Origin: Ruminococcus sp.
GTDB taxonomy: Bacteria > Bacillota > Clostridia > Oscillospirales > Ruminococcaceae
Direction of reading: 5' to 3'
Length of the DNA stretch: 64,000 nucleotides
NCBI GenBank assembly: GCA_021201755.1
Contig: JAJQEI010000052.1
Location: 1-64,000, forward strand
Shown here: positions 1 to 8,616 of the stretch, piece by piece
Layout of the letters: each line of letters opens with the position of its first letter
Numbering within the stretch: the stretch's first letter is position 1
The notes under the pieces: model-generated
What the model was told of the DNA's origin: nothing
Databases searched by the model: none
What the model saw: only the letters and a program-made list of their open reading frames with translations
Translations under genes and position numbers: made by a program

Positions 1-56
<56 letters not shown>

Positions 57-135
57 AAGATAAAATATAAATATTATGATACAATTGAATTGGTATAATA
101 CCGGTCATCTTTTGGGGAAAGGAGGATGTTATATT

Positions 136-402
136 ATGAATCCAGGGAAAGGGTTAGCGACGGCATCGCTCGTGTTAGGGATTATCTCCCTAATTGGAAT
201 ATGCTATCCACTGCAAATTGTTGGTTTCATTTGTGGCATTATTGCGATTGTATTGTCCAGAATATCTGTAAAAAAATCACAGACAATGAATTTTCCAATA
301 GACGGTAAGTCAAAAGCAGGCTTGATTTTAGGTATTATTGGTATCGTAATAGCCATACTGGTGTGGATTGCAATTTTCTTTAATCTCATGTCTGAAATAT
401 AG
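136..402 (+). CDS. Small DUF4190-like membrane protein
   Basis: A predicted 88-residue integral membrane protein with two hydrophobic segments (about residues 8-42 and 62-85) separated by a short polar loop rich in Lys and Ser. The pattern of a Gly/Leu/Ile-rich first helix, a KSKAG-type turn and a second helix matches small DUF4190 proteins, whose function is unknown. The ATG at 136 was chosen because GGAAAGGAGG ends about 10 nt upstream; an in-frame ATG at 76 has no ribosome site. A strong hairpin follows at 451-491. The gene stands alone, facing the sortase gene. Function cannot be inferred. Confidence 0.6.
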   Translation: MNPGKGLATASLVLGIISLIGICYPLQIVGFICGIIAIVLSRISVKKSQTMNFPIDGKSKAGLILGIIGIVIAILVWIAIFFNLMSEI

Positions 403-450
403 CTAAAATAAGTCAAAGCAATTGTATATACGTTTAAAAGTTACATAATG

Positions 451-491
451 AAAAGCTGCTGCACCGTTACCAATTCGGTACAGCAGCTTTT
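451..491. terminator. Bidirectional terminator between DUF4190-like gene and sortase gene
   Basis: An 11-bp perfect stem (AAAAGCTGCTG / CAGCAGCTTTT) lies between two convergent genes. A/T runs on both sides let it serve both strands. Confidence 0.8.
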
Positions 492-513
492 GATATTTTG
501 CTGCGAAAATGCA

Positions 514-1332
514 TCAATATTCACCCAAACACTGCCCGAATAAGATACATCGGATACCGTCGTCAGAGCCGGAGTTACACGTTTGCAGCACAATCAGGTT
601 GTCGCCGTATTCCGGCTCATCATCTTCCGGCGCATACCAAATGAGAGCCGTGTCTCGAATGGTTTCGATAAAATCGTCGTATTCCTCTTCGTCCAGTGTA
701 ATATAGTTCCAATACTCGAAATCCGCTCCCTCTAAACCGTTCAGGACAGAGCAAGCAACAATGCGGTAGAGATAACGTGTATCCAACGAAGCAACTTCAA
801 AATAGATGTGTTCGTTGCCCCAAGACTCGTCTTTGAAATTCTTTACGGCGTGAAACATAGCACCACTTGCCATATTATGTCCATAGAGTAGTGTGTGTTC
901 TGTTTCACCAATTGTGCCACGGAAATCCTCAAAAATACTGCCGGAGTGGCTAGAGTTGCCTTGCCAATCTCTCTCCAGATAATAGTCGTTATCGTCACTT
1001 TGTACAATAGGATAGTCAATTACCGTATCGCCCACATAGACCCAGCCGACGACATCTTCGTTTGCTTCGTGATATTCCTTGACCTTGTCCATGTCGATTT
1101 GCATTTCATAGTCATAAGTAACGGTCGTCGTTGTGGTAGTTGTTTCCGTTGTGGTGGTTGTTGTTGTCGTTTCCGTTGTCGTCGTCACTTCCAGCATAGG
1201 AATATTATCCGGTGCAGTGACTTTGTCAGCACTTTCAAAAAAGATGATTACCACGACCAAAACGATAACTAAGGCAACGCCGACACCAATTAAGATTTTA
1301 TCCATTTTTTTCAATTTTTTTAAAAAAGCCAA
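514..1332 (-). CDS. Class B sortase with poly-threonine linker
   Basis: Sortase transpeptidase that would join a sorted surface protein to the cell wall or to another protein. A Lys-rich N-terminus and one membrane helix anchor it. A linker almost entirely of Thr with scattered Glu then leads to the catalytic domain. The catalytic His lies in LLYGHNM, the Cys in LIVLQTCNSG, and the Arg in the GIRCILFG segment, in the order expected for class B sortases. The TTG at 1332 was chosen because GGAGGGG lies 5-6 nt upstream; an in-frame ATG at 1374 has no ribosome site. It has its own promoter. No substrate with a sorting signal is adjacent, although dockerin proteins occur further along. Confidence 0.88.
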   Translation of the reverse strand: MAFLKKLKKMDKILIGVGVALVIVLVVVIIFFESADKVTAPDNIPMLEVTTTTETTTTTTTTETTTTTTTVTYDYEMQIDMDKVKEYHEANEDVVGWVYVGDTVIDYPIVQSDDNDYYLERDWQGNSSHSGSIFEDFRGTIGETEHTLLYGHNMASGAMFHAVKNFKDESWGNEHIYFEVASLDTRYLYRIVACSVLNGLEGADFEYWNYITLDEEEYDDFIETIRDTALIWYAPEDDEPEYGDNLIVLQTCNSGSDDGIRCILFGQCLGEY

Positions 1333-1460
1333 AAAATCCCCTCCAAATGTAATAGCGACACGATTATATTTCATGGAATATGGAATGTAGTGTCAAAAAG
1401 AAAAAAGCTGAAATATATTCTTTATAACGCAATAACATATCATGATATACGTATAAGAAT

Positions 1461-1489
1461 AGTATAACTGGATTTTGTGATTTTGTCAA
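1461..1489 (-). promoter_or_regulatory. SigA-type promoter for sortase gene
   Basis: On the minus strand, TTGACA (1484-1489) and TATACT (1461-1466) are separated by 17 nt, about 130 nt upstream of the sortase start. Confidence 0.8.
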
Positions 1490-1546
1490 GTGATTTTTTC
1501 AAATTTTCGGGAAAGGGTTGATTTTCTTTGGATTTATAAAAAAATG

Positions 1547-1575
1547 TTGGTTTTTCTGTGGAACTGTGTTATAAT
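1547..1575 (+). promoter_or_regulatory. SigA-type promoter for comF-like gene
   Basis: TTGGTT (1547-1552) and TATAAT (1570-1575) have a 17-nt spacer. The start codon lies 34 nt beyond the -10 box. Confidence 0.75.
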
Positions 1576-1608
1576 AAAAAGAGAAGAAATATTTTTGAGG
1601 TGAAGCCA

Positions 1609-2337
1609 ATGCGAAAACAAATGTCACAAGACTATAAAATGTTTCTCCAAAATATCTTTTTCCCCAATCGTTGTCCCTGTTGTGGACAGTTGATTCCGTG
1701 GCGTGATTATCTCTGTGAAACCTGCACATGGCAAATGGATCAAACAGAAGATATATTTTGTCCCCGATATGGAAAGCGACCGTCGGAGTGCCTGTGCAGC
1801 GACGATTTGCCCTACGACAGGGCGTTGATTGTGGCACTTTATCACGGTGTTGCCAAAAATGGGATTTTATCTATGAAACGAGCGGAAAGTGTGAATTTTG
1901 CCAAATATTGTGCCATACAGTTAAGTGAGCGTATTTTGCAGGATACACTTTTGCAATCGTCCGATTGCATTGTTCCGGTTCCGATGGGTAAGTGGAAGAA
2001 ACTCAAACGCTGCTTGAATCCGGCGGAGGCTTTGGCGAAAGAGTTATCTCGATTGTCACACATTCCACTGCGAAAGGATATTCTCTGGGACGATGGTACT
2101 GGAAAAATGCAGCATCTTCTCTCAGCCGAGGAGCGTCTGCACAATCTCACACATTTTCGGATTCGGAATGTGGACTTGACGGGTTATCGGGTTCTACTTT
2201 GTGACGATGTACTGACCACAGACAGCACGATGCGTCATTGTGCCGGATTGTTGAAATCAAAGGGTGCATCGCAGGTGGTGGCGGTATCAATGACTGCCAC
2301 GGAATTAGAACACACCACGAGGAGGGCGGATACTTAA
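1609..2337 (+). CDS. ComF-family phosphoribosyltransferase-like protein
   Basis: A 242-residue ComF/GntX family protein. The N-terminal zinc-finger-like part has CPCCG and a second Cys cluster (CETC, later CLC). The C-terminal part is a type I phosphoribosyltransferase fold, with the PRPP-binding motif VLLCDDVLTTDSTM near residue 195. In naturally competent bacteria ComF acts in DNA uptake; in others its role is unclear. The ATG at 1609 follows GAGGTG at good spacing. The antiporter gene follows at once, its ribosome site lying inside the end of this gene. The dprA gene of this window, also competence-linked, is broken. Confidence 0.85.
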   Translation: MRKQMSQDYKMFLQNIFFPNRCPCCGQLIPWRDYLCETCTWQMDQTEDIFCPRYGKRPSECLCSDDLPYDRALIVALYHGVAKNGILSMKRAESVNFAKYCAIQLSERILQDTLLQSSDCIVPVPMGKWKKLKRCLNPAEALAKELSRLSHIPLRKDILWDDGTGKMQHLLSAEERLHNLTHFRIRNVDLTGYRVLLCDDVLTTDSTMRHCAGLLKSKGASQVVAVSMTATELEHTTRRADT

Positions 2338-2345
2338 ACATACTT

Positions 2346-3932
2346 TTGCTGTTGCTTTCGCTTGTGATGATTGTTTGCATTCTTTGCAACAAATTGACTG
2401 CACGTGTTGGTGTTCCAATGCTTTTAGCATTTCTGGCAGTGGGAATGCTCTGTGGTGTGGACGGTATTTTAGGATTAACGTTTGACAATTACACCATGAC
2501 GCAAAACATCTGCACCGTCGCATTGATATTTATTATTTTCTACGGTGGATTCGGAACGAAATGGAGTGCGGCGAAACCGGTTGCAGGTCGTGCGGCACTG
2601 CTTTCCACCGTGGGTGTATTTTTGACGGCACTACTGGTAGGCGTCTTTGCGCATTTCCTATTGTCAGTTTCTTGGTTGGAGGGATTGCTCATAGGTGCTG
2701 TATTAGGTTCAACCGATGCAGCGTCTGTATTCTCTATTTTGCGTTCTAAAAGGTTGAACCTTCGTTACGGTACAGCGTCGCTTTTGGAAGTGGAGAGCGG
2801 CAGTAACGATCCAGTGGCGTATCTTATGACGATAATTTTATTCAATATGATGCACACGGACGTCACTGCAGGAAAAATGATTTCCATGATACTCATGCAG
2901 ATTGTACTTGGCATCGGTTTTGGTGTGGGAATTGCTTTGGTAGTGGTATTTTTTCTGCGTCGGTTTCGCTTTGATACTTCTGGCTTTGATTTGGTGTTCA
3001 TGCTGGCGGTGGCGTTGCTTTCCTATGCGCTTCCTACGCTTGTAGGCGGGAACGGTTATCTGAGTGCCTATATCGCAGGTATTATTGTTGGAAATTCTAA
3101 AATTTCCAATAAGAAAAACCAGGTACATTTTTTCGATGGTATCACGGGACTGATGCAAATGATGGTATTTTTTCTATTGGGACTGCTTTGTACGCCATCC
3201 AAGATGCTGGATCTTCTGTTACCTGCACTAGGAATTGCTGCTTTTCTGACACTAGTGGCACGTCCGATGGTGGTAGGCTTCCTGCTGACGCCATTTCGGG
3301 GAAAGCTGCGGCAGCAGCTGCTCATATCTTGGGCGGAACTGCGTGGTGCAACCTCGGCTATTTTTGCATTGATGGCTGTGGCGGAGGGTGTGGTACTCGA
3401 ATATGATTTATTTCATTTGGTGTTTTGCGTGGTATTGTTTTCTATTGCAATTTAGAGGACGCTGCTTCCCTTTGTGGCGAAAAAGCTGGACATGATTGAT
3501 GAAACCGGCGATGCTTTAAGAACATTTACAGACTATACTGAGCAAAAGGAGTTGCAGCTCATGCGGCTATTGCTGGATTCGGGAAATGCGTGGGTTGGCA
3601 TGGCGGTGCGAGACCTCGATTTACCGCCGGACACGATGCTGGTAATCATACAGCGTGGCGAAAATAGTGTGATTCCCCGTGGTGATACCATTTTGATGGC
3701 AGGGGATACGGTGGTACTTACTGCCGGATATTACGGAAAGCTGCGTTTGACAGTGCCGTTGTGTGAAGTAAGGATTACGGCGGAACACCCATGGAATGGG
3801 AAAACGTTGGCGGAGCTATCGCTGCCCAAGGAGGAGCTGGTTGTATTGATACGCCGAGGGACGGAGTCTATCATACCCTTAGGGGATACAGAAATTTGCG
3901 ACGGGAATATTTTAGTGAAGTACGAAAACTGA
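2346..3932 (+). pseudogene. CPA1-type cation/proton antiporter, interrupted by TAG
   Basis: Resembles the NhaP2/CvrA group of monovalent cation/H+ antiporters: about 12 membrane segments, with the conserved core GSTDAASVFSIL and LEVESGSNDPVAYL, then a cytoplasmic tail with TrkA-C-like repeats (RGENSVIPRGDTILMAGDTV). An in-frame TAG at 3453-3455 stops translation just after the last membrane helix; the same frame continues as RTLLPFVAKKLDMID through the tail to 3932. Homologues usually have Gln-Gly/Arg-Thr-Leu-Leu here, so CAG to TAG is likely. The ribosome site GAGGAGGG points to TTA at 2334, which is not a start codon; TTG at 2346 is the next option. Without the tail the protein might still insert, unregulated. 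Confidence 0.8.
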
Positions 3933-3967
3933 AAGCAAATGTGAAGTGAAAATCACGTAAAGAAAAG

Positions 3968-4020
3968 CAATACCGGAGGAAATGTCAAAACCGATCCGAT
4001 ATTGCTCTTCTTTTTATTTT
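3968..4020 (+). terminator. Probable terminator after antiporter gene
   Basis: Imperfect hairpin GCAATACCGG / CCGATATTGC followed by a T-rich stretch (CTTCTTTTTATTTTATT). Confidence 0.55.
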
Positions 4021-4048
4021 ATTATTTTAAAAGGAAAATCCAAGAATT

Positions 4049-4666
4049 CTAAGACATGGCTTGGAAAATATAATACTCATCTTTTCCAGCATACTGTACC
4101 ACCAACGATTCGGATGTATCGACACACTCGATTTCATATACCAAGACCGTATACGTATCGTCGACATCTGCCCCTTCTGTTACTGCCGGTCCCAAATAAT
4201 TAGAAATATCCAAGCTACTGATGGTGATATATTGGGTATCATACCATACACCATTCCAATTCAGTTCATAGTAGAGGAAAATACTCTGCCGCAAGGTCAG
4301 GGACGCCTGTGTTGTGGTTGTTGTAGATTCTGTTTGTTTTGCATCTGTATCCGTCTCGTCTGTCACGATTGTGGTTTGTATGTTTTCGCTGTCAATCACA
4401 GCAACCTATTCGTCGCCATTTTGTGGTATTCTTGTATAAATTGCAGCAGTAAAGATAATCGCAAACGCTAGCGCAGCGGTTCCGATTGCGGAGGTTTGCC
4501 AGCGCAAGTACCAAGGCTTTTTCTGTATTTTTTCTCGTTTGGCGATGTCCTCCAGCGCACTGCGCCGCATGATTTCTAGGTACATACGGTCTTTGGCTTC
4601 TTCGGTTGGCTGAATTTTTTCCAGTGCCTCTTGAATTTTCTTTTGCATCGGGTCATTCGTCGGCAT
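4049..4666 (-). pseudogene. Transmembrane anti-sigma factor, interrupted by TAG
   Basis: Cognate regulator of the upstream ECF sigma gene. The N-terminal cytoplasmic part (about 60 residues, many Lys/Glu) precedes one membrane helix (IGTAALAFAIIFTAAIY). An in-frame TAG at 4406-4408 follows, and the same frame then continues into a Thr-rich linker and an extracellular domain of about 90 residues rich in Tyr and Asp. The TAG falls immediately after the membrane helix, so a truncated product would keep the sigma-binding part but lose its outside sensor. The ATG at 4666 follows AGGGGGTG and overlaps the end of the frame-corrected sigma gene. The extracellular domain is not recognised. Confidence 0.7.
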
Positions 4667-5161
4667 TTTGCTCACCCCCTAAATTTTTTTCCAAAAGCTT
4701 TCTGCCACGCCGCAGCAGAGAGCGTATGGTGGAATCTTTTTTTGTAGCATTTTCGCAATTTCGGCACCGGAATATCCCTCGTAATAATACAAATAAATCA
4801 CGGTTTTATACTGATCCGGCAGATTTAAAACTGCCTCAAGTGTCCGGGAGGTTTCTTTGTCTGGTAATTCCTCAACGCCGATTGCGTCAGACCAGTCTGA
4901 AATGGTTGTTCGTTGTGTTCGTGTCCAATGGGTATTTGCGGTTTTGCAAAGATTATTTGCCGTCACAATCAGCCAAGCCTTTGCGTGCTCATCATCATCT
5001 ATTAGACCATCTTTTAGACCATCTTTCCGCATGGCACGAAGGAAGGTTTCTTGTGTAATATCCTCTGCGTCGGAAGGATTTTCCAACCGGATACAACAGA
5101 GGCGGTAAATTGCGTCTACGTGACGTGCATAAAACTGCGCAAATGCCGTTTCATTCGGCAA
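4653..5161 (-). pseudogene. ECF-type RNA polymerase sigma factor, frameshifted in A7 run
   Basis: Sigma-70 family ECF factor. Region 2 is visible as FAQFYARHVDAIYRLCC and DAEDITQETFLRAM, and region 4 begins at LPDQYKTVIYLYYYEGYSGAEIAKML. After Met-Leu-Gln the frame runs through seven A residues (T7 at 4737-4743 on the plus strand) and loses the normal helix-turn-helix. Adding one A gives KKDSTIRSLLRRGRKLLEKN, exactly what region 4 needs, and ends at 4653 overlapping the anti-sigma start. So either one A is missing or slippage is used. The TTG at 5161 follows AGGGGAG at 8 nt. Confidence 0.78.
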
Positions 5162-5321
5162 GAAAAGCACTCCCCTCGAATCAAATGAATTTTTCTTGTG
5201 CTTTTGCGATTTTATATTTATATAACTATATAACATGAAAGTACAAGCCAAGAAAGGAGGGAGAATCCGCTTTTTGCCTGTCCGATCCCTCTCTTATGAT
5301 GCGATTTCAATTCCCATAATT

Positions 5322-5350
5322 ATTATACCAGATTTACTCCCAAAATTCAA
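5322..5350 (-). promoter_or_regulatory. Promoter for sigma/anti-sigma operon
   Basis: On the minus strand, TTGAAT (5345-5350) and TATAAT (5322-5327) are separated by 17 nt, about 160 nt upstream of the sigma start. It looks SigA-like rather than ECF-like, so autoregulation is not evident here. Confidence 0.65.
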
Positions 5351-5529
5351 GTATAAATATTTGCATCAGAGAGGAGCCATAAGACAAAACCAGCTGCGCA
5401 TGACAGACGGCGAAAGACGCCGACAAGTGTCCAGTCATAAGCATATTTGTCGTTGTCACAATCCGTCGTTTTGCGGAAACGTATCTTGTAGAGATTGTCC
5501 ACTTGATACCATTTATGTCCATTTCCCAT
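5347..5529 (-). CDS. Possible small protein, 60 aa
   Basis: Unrecognised short frame starting MGNGHKWYQVDNLYK, with a modest hydrophobic stretch near the C-terminus (CAAGFVLWLL). An AAAGG lies about 12 nt upstream, which is loose spacing. Its end overlaps the sigma promoter. It may be spurious. The rest of the interval 5530-5851 is AT-rich with a TATAAT at 5760-5765 in front of the flippase gene and no other recognisable gene. Confidence 0.25.
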   Translation of the reverse strand: MGNGHKWYQVDNLYKIRFRKTTDCDNDKYAYDWTLVGVFRRLSCAAGFVLWLLSDANIYT

Positions 5530-5851
5530 TTTGAACGAGTTTACCTTTCTGCTTTAAATTCGTACAAAATGGCTGCTGTTCTTCACAGCAGAAAAATCTT
5601 TTTCACTATATTACACTTTTGAGACCTTCAAAATGTTGCACAAAATGAAAAGTTTGGAGAAAAATCTAATTTTGATATGAAAAAATTATCTGAATTTGTC
5701 ATAAATTACGGAGAAATAGAAGTAGAAGAAAAAGTCTTTTCTTTTTTGAAGATTTGTAGTATAATAAAAATAATTCGCACATACTGAAAAATCTTTTTAA
5801 GCAGTTAATTGTATTTCACTGTGCCAAAGCAATACACGAAAGGTGGTTTTC

Positions 5852-7276
5852 ATGAACAAGTATAAAAAGCTTGTAACCAACACGCTGATTTTTGCTGTGG
5901 GTTCTTTTGGTTCGAAAATATTGCTGTTGTTCCTGACACGGCTGTATACGGCGAATCTGAACCCTAGTGATATTAGCACGAAAGAACTGTTGGAACTGAC
6001 AGCGAATTTTTTGATTCCGGTGATTACGTTTTCTATTGCTGACGCTGTCATTCGCTATGGGATTGACCGAAATTATGACAATCGAAAAGTCTTCACCTCT
6101 GCTTGCGTGGCGGAGGGCAGAGGAGTTTTATTACTACTGGTACTGACACCATTCCTGACACTGTTGCCCTATACGGATGGTTATGTATTATTACTGATGA
6201 TTTATTGTATCACCTCCGGATTTCGACAAATTGCACAACAATTTGTCCGTGCCCGAGGGCTGTTGCGGTTGTTTGCCTTTGACGGTATTACTGCAGCACT
6301 GACGCTGTTTTTGTTTAACCTGATTTTTATTTCCGGTTTGCATATGGGTATTACCGGATTTATGTTTTCAGTCATTCTTTCGGATTTATGTTCGGGGTTA
6401 TTCTTGTGGGCGGCGGCAGGACTTCGTCGATTTTTTAGCTTACAATATTTGGATAAGCGGATCACCCGAACGATGCTGCGGTTTTCTATTCCGTTGATTC
6501 CGTCAGCACTCTTGTGGCTTGTAACGGGATTTTCTGATCGACTGTTTATCCGTTATATGCCCGGACCCAGTGGATTAGTCGGAGAAACGGCAGCCGGAAT
6601 CTATAGCATATCTTCTAAAATTCCAAATCTCATCTCGACGATTTCTACTATCTTTTTTCAAGCGTGGAATATGTCTGCCATTGAAGAGGTAGATTCCAAG
6701 GATCGAGGACGATTTTATCAAAAAATATTTGACACTTATCAATCCTTTATGTTTATTGCCGGTGCATTCCTGATTGTTTTTGTACAAATTTTGTCAAATA
6801 TTCTAATTGACTCCAGTTCTTATGCAGAGTATGCGCAAGCGTATCGTTATACGCCGGTTTTGATTGTAGGCGTCACCATGATGTGCTTTAATCAATTTCT
6901 GAGCAGCGTCTACACTGCCACCCAGCACACGACCCATTCGTTTTGGACGTCTCTTATAGCGGCAGTGGTGAATATCGTTTTGAATATAGTTTTAATTTAC
7001 CTAATGGGCATTATGGGTGCGGCAATCGCCACATTCGTTAGCTATTTTGTTAGCTATTGTATTCGGATTGTGGATGCAAGACGGTATATTTATTTTCCGG
7101 TAAATCATGCGAAGTTTATCGTGAATACGGGGATATTATTCCTACTGGGAATTGTCGTAGTGGACGAGCCGCCGATGTGGATTCTGATATTGGCTGTAGG
7201 GTTAATCTTTATGACCATCTACAATTTTAGCGCAGTATCTCAAATGATGCTTCAATTCAGACGGAAAAGGCGGTAA
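5852..7276 (+). CDS. Wzx-like polysaccharide flippase (MOP superfamily)
   Basis: A 474-residue membrane protein of the oligosaccharide/polysaccharide exporter group, predicted to move lipid-linked sugar units across the membrane. About 12-14 helices run through the whole length, starting with NTLIFAVGSFGSKILLLFLTR, the usual first-helix pattern of Wzx/RfbX proteins. The ATG at 5852 follows AAAGGTGG at about 7 nt. Glycosyltransferase and sugar-phosphate transferase genes elsewhere in the window could feed it, but they are not adjacent. The downstream DUF6273-like gene is 22 nt away, so co-transcription is likely. Confidence 0.85.
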   Translation: MNKYKKLVTNTLIFAVGSFGSKILLLFLTRLYTANLNPSDISTKELLELTANFLIPVITFSIADAVIRYGIDRNYDNRKVFTSACVAEGRGVLLLLVLTPFLTLLPYTDGYVLLLMIYCITSGFRQIAQQFVRARGLLRLFAFDGITAALTLFLFNLIFISGLHMGITGFMFSVILSDLCSGLFLWAAAGLRRFFSLQYLDKRITRTMLRFSIPLIPSALLWLVTGFSDRLFIRYMPGPSGLVGETAAGIYSISSKIPNLISTISTIFFQAWNMSAIEEVDSKDRGRFYQKIFDTYQSFMFIAGAFLIVFVQILSNILIDSSSYAEYAQAYRYTPVLIVGVTMMCFNQFLSSVYTATQHTTHSFWTSLIAAVVNIVLNIVLIYLMGIMGAAIATFVSYFVSYCIRIVDARRYIYFPVNHAKFIVNTGILFLLGIVVVDEPPMWILILAVGLIFMTIYNFSAVSQMMLQFRRKRR

Positions 7277-7298
7277 TTGAAAAGAGGGGTGGAACATT

Positions 7299-7835
7299 AT
7301 GATTTCATATGCAGTAGGCAATACACTGGAATTTGGTGGTTATTCGTGGCTGATTTTACAAAATTACGGCGACCATGTACTGGTGATTTCAGCTGACGTA
7401 CTAGAGGAAAGACACGCTTATCATTCGGAATTTGAATTTGATGATGATGACGTAGAGGCAGGCGAAATCGAGGGCGATGTTACATGGGAACGGTGTACCT
7501 TGCGGAAATGGTTGAATGAAAAATTTTTCAGCACATTTACGCAGATGGAACAGGAGAAAATTCTCCTAGCAAACCTGAAAAACTTTGGAAATCCAGTTTA
7601 TGGTACTGATGGTGGAAACGATACATATGATCGAATTTTTATGTTGTGCATCGATGATGTAGAACGATACCTAACAGAGGAACAGCGCAGTGTCAGCGAC
7701 TGGTGGTGGCTGCGGTCTCCCGGAGATGGGGAGATGGCTGCAGTTGTGACGAGTTCGGGTACAATTTTGACCGATGGTTTGGAACAGCAGGAGGAATGCG
7801 GCGTTCGTCCCGTTTTCTTTTTAAAGATCATATAA
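7299..7835 (+). CDS. DUF6273-like hypothetical protein
   Basis: A 178-residue soluble protein with no signal peptide or membrane helix. It has the features of the DUF6273 group: an N-terminal GNTLEFGGYSWLIL strand pair, a central CTLRKWLNEKFF motif, and a C-terminal WWWLRSPG followed by GVRPVFFLK. These domains occur widely in gut Firmicutes; their function is unknown, although the fold resembles formylglycine-enzyme or lectin-like domains in some descriptions. An acidic stretch (about residues 44-56) precedes the conserved core. GAGGGG upstream supports the ATG at 7299. It sits between the flippase and deoD genes with short gaps. Confidence 0.6.
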   Translation: MISYAVGNTLEFGGYSWLILQNYGDHVLVISADVLEERHAYHSEFEFDDDDVEAGEIEGDVTWERCTLRKWLNEKFFSTFTQMEQEKILLANLKNFGNPVYGTDGGNDTYDRIFMLCIDDVERYLTEEQRSVSDWWWLRSPGDGEMAAVVTSSGTILTDGLEQQEECGVRPVFFLKII

Positions 7836-7848
7836 GGCAGGAGGAGAA

Positions 7849-8565
7849 ATGATGGGAACACCACACAATGCGGCGAATGTAGGCGATATTGCCGAAACGG
7901 TTTTGATGCCAGGGGATCCGCTGCGGGCGAAATTTATTGCAGAAACATTTTTAGAAAACGTGGTTTGCTATAACACCGTACGGAATATGTATGGTTATAC
8001 CGGCACATATGAAGGCGTGCCGATTTCCGTACAGGGTAGTGGTATGGGAATGCCATCTATTGGGATTTATTCTTATGAGTTGTACCATGTGTACGGCGTA
8101 AAGCGGATTTTTCGTGTAGGGACTGCCGGCGGCGTGGCAGATCATGTGCAATTGCGTGACGTGATTTTGGGACAGGCGGCTTGTACAGACAGCAACTATG
8201 CGGCACAATACGCACTGCCCGGTACATTTGCACCTATCGCTTCCTATCGTCTCCTTGCGGCATCAGTAGAAGCGGCAGAAGAACTGGAAATCCCGGTGCA
8301 GGTGGGAAATTTGCTTTCTACCGATGTGTTTTATCGGGAACCGAGTCCGTTGCCACAGTGGGCAAAAATGGGTGTTTTGGCAACGGAAATGGAGGCTGCG
8401 GCACTGTATATGAATGCGGCGGAAGTGGGTGCGGAGGCACTTTGTATTGTGACAGTGTCAGATTGTCCATTGCGAAACGAATACACTACAGCGGAAGAAC
8501 GACAGACTTCATTTTTGGATATGATGAAAATTGCACGAAATGCGGCAGTAAAAAGCGCACGCTAA
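7849..8565 (+). CDS. deoD: Purine nucleoside phosphorylase, DeoD type
   Basis: Phosphorolysis of purine (deoxy)nucleosides to base and (deoxy)ribose-1-phosphate in purine salvage. The 238-residue length fits the hexameric DeoD group. Visible motifs are the phosphate-binding MPGDPLRAKFIAE near the N-terminus, GSGMGMPSIGIYSYEL, FRVGTAGG, and the purine-site stretch ATEMEAAALY followed by TVSDCPLRNE. GGAGGAG lies just upstream; either of two adjacent ATGs could be used. A hairpin at 8571-8610 ends the unit. Confidence 0.93.
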   Translation: MMGTPHNAANVGDIAETVLMPGDPLRAKFIAETFLENVVCYNTVRNMYGYTGTYEGVPISVQGSGMGMPSIGIYSYELYHVYGVKRIFRVGTAGGVADHVQLRDVILGQAACTDSNYAAQYALPGTFAPIASYRLLAASVEAAEELEIPVQVGNLLSTDVFYREPSPLPQWAKMGVLATEMEAAALYMNAAEVGAEALCIVTVSDCPLRNEYTTAEERQTSFLDMMKIARNAAVKSAR

Positions 8566-8570
8566 AAATA

Positions 8571-8610
8571 AAATCCCTACCTTATCGAATGCTGATATGG
8601 TGGGATTTTT
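8571..8610. terminator. Bidirectional terminator between deoD and PBP gene
   Basis: AAATCCCTACC pairs with GGTGGGATTT across a 16-nt loop, with a T run on the plus side, between convergent genes. Confidence 0.7.
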
Positions 8611-8616
8611 CGTTCC

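Noticed and set aside
1133..1390. Long Val/Ser-rich plus-strand frame
   Set aside because: Reverse-strand shadow of the poly-Thr linker of the sortase gene.
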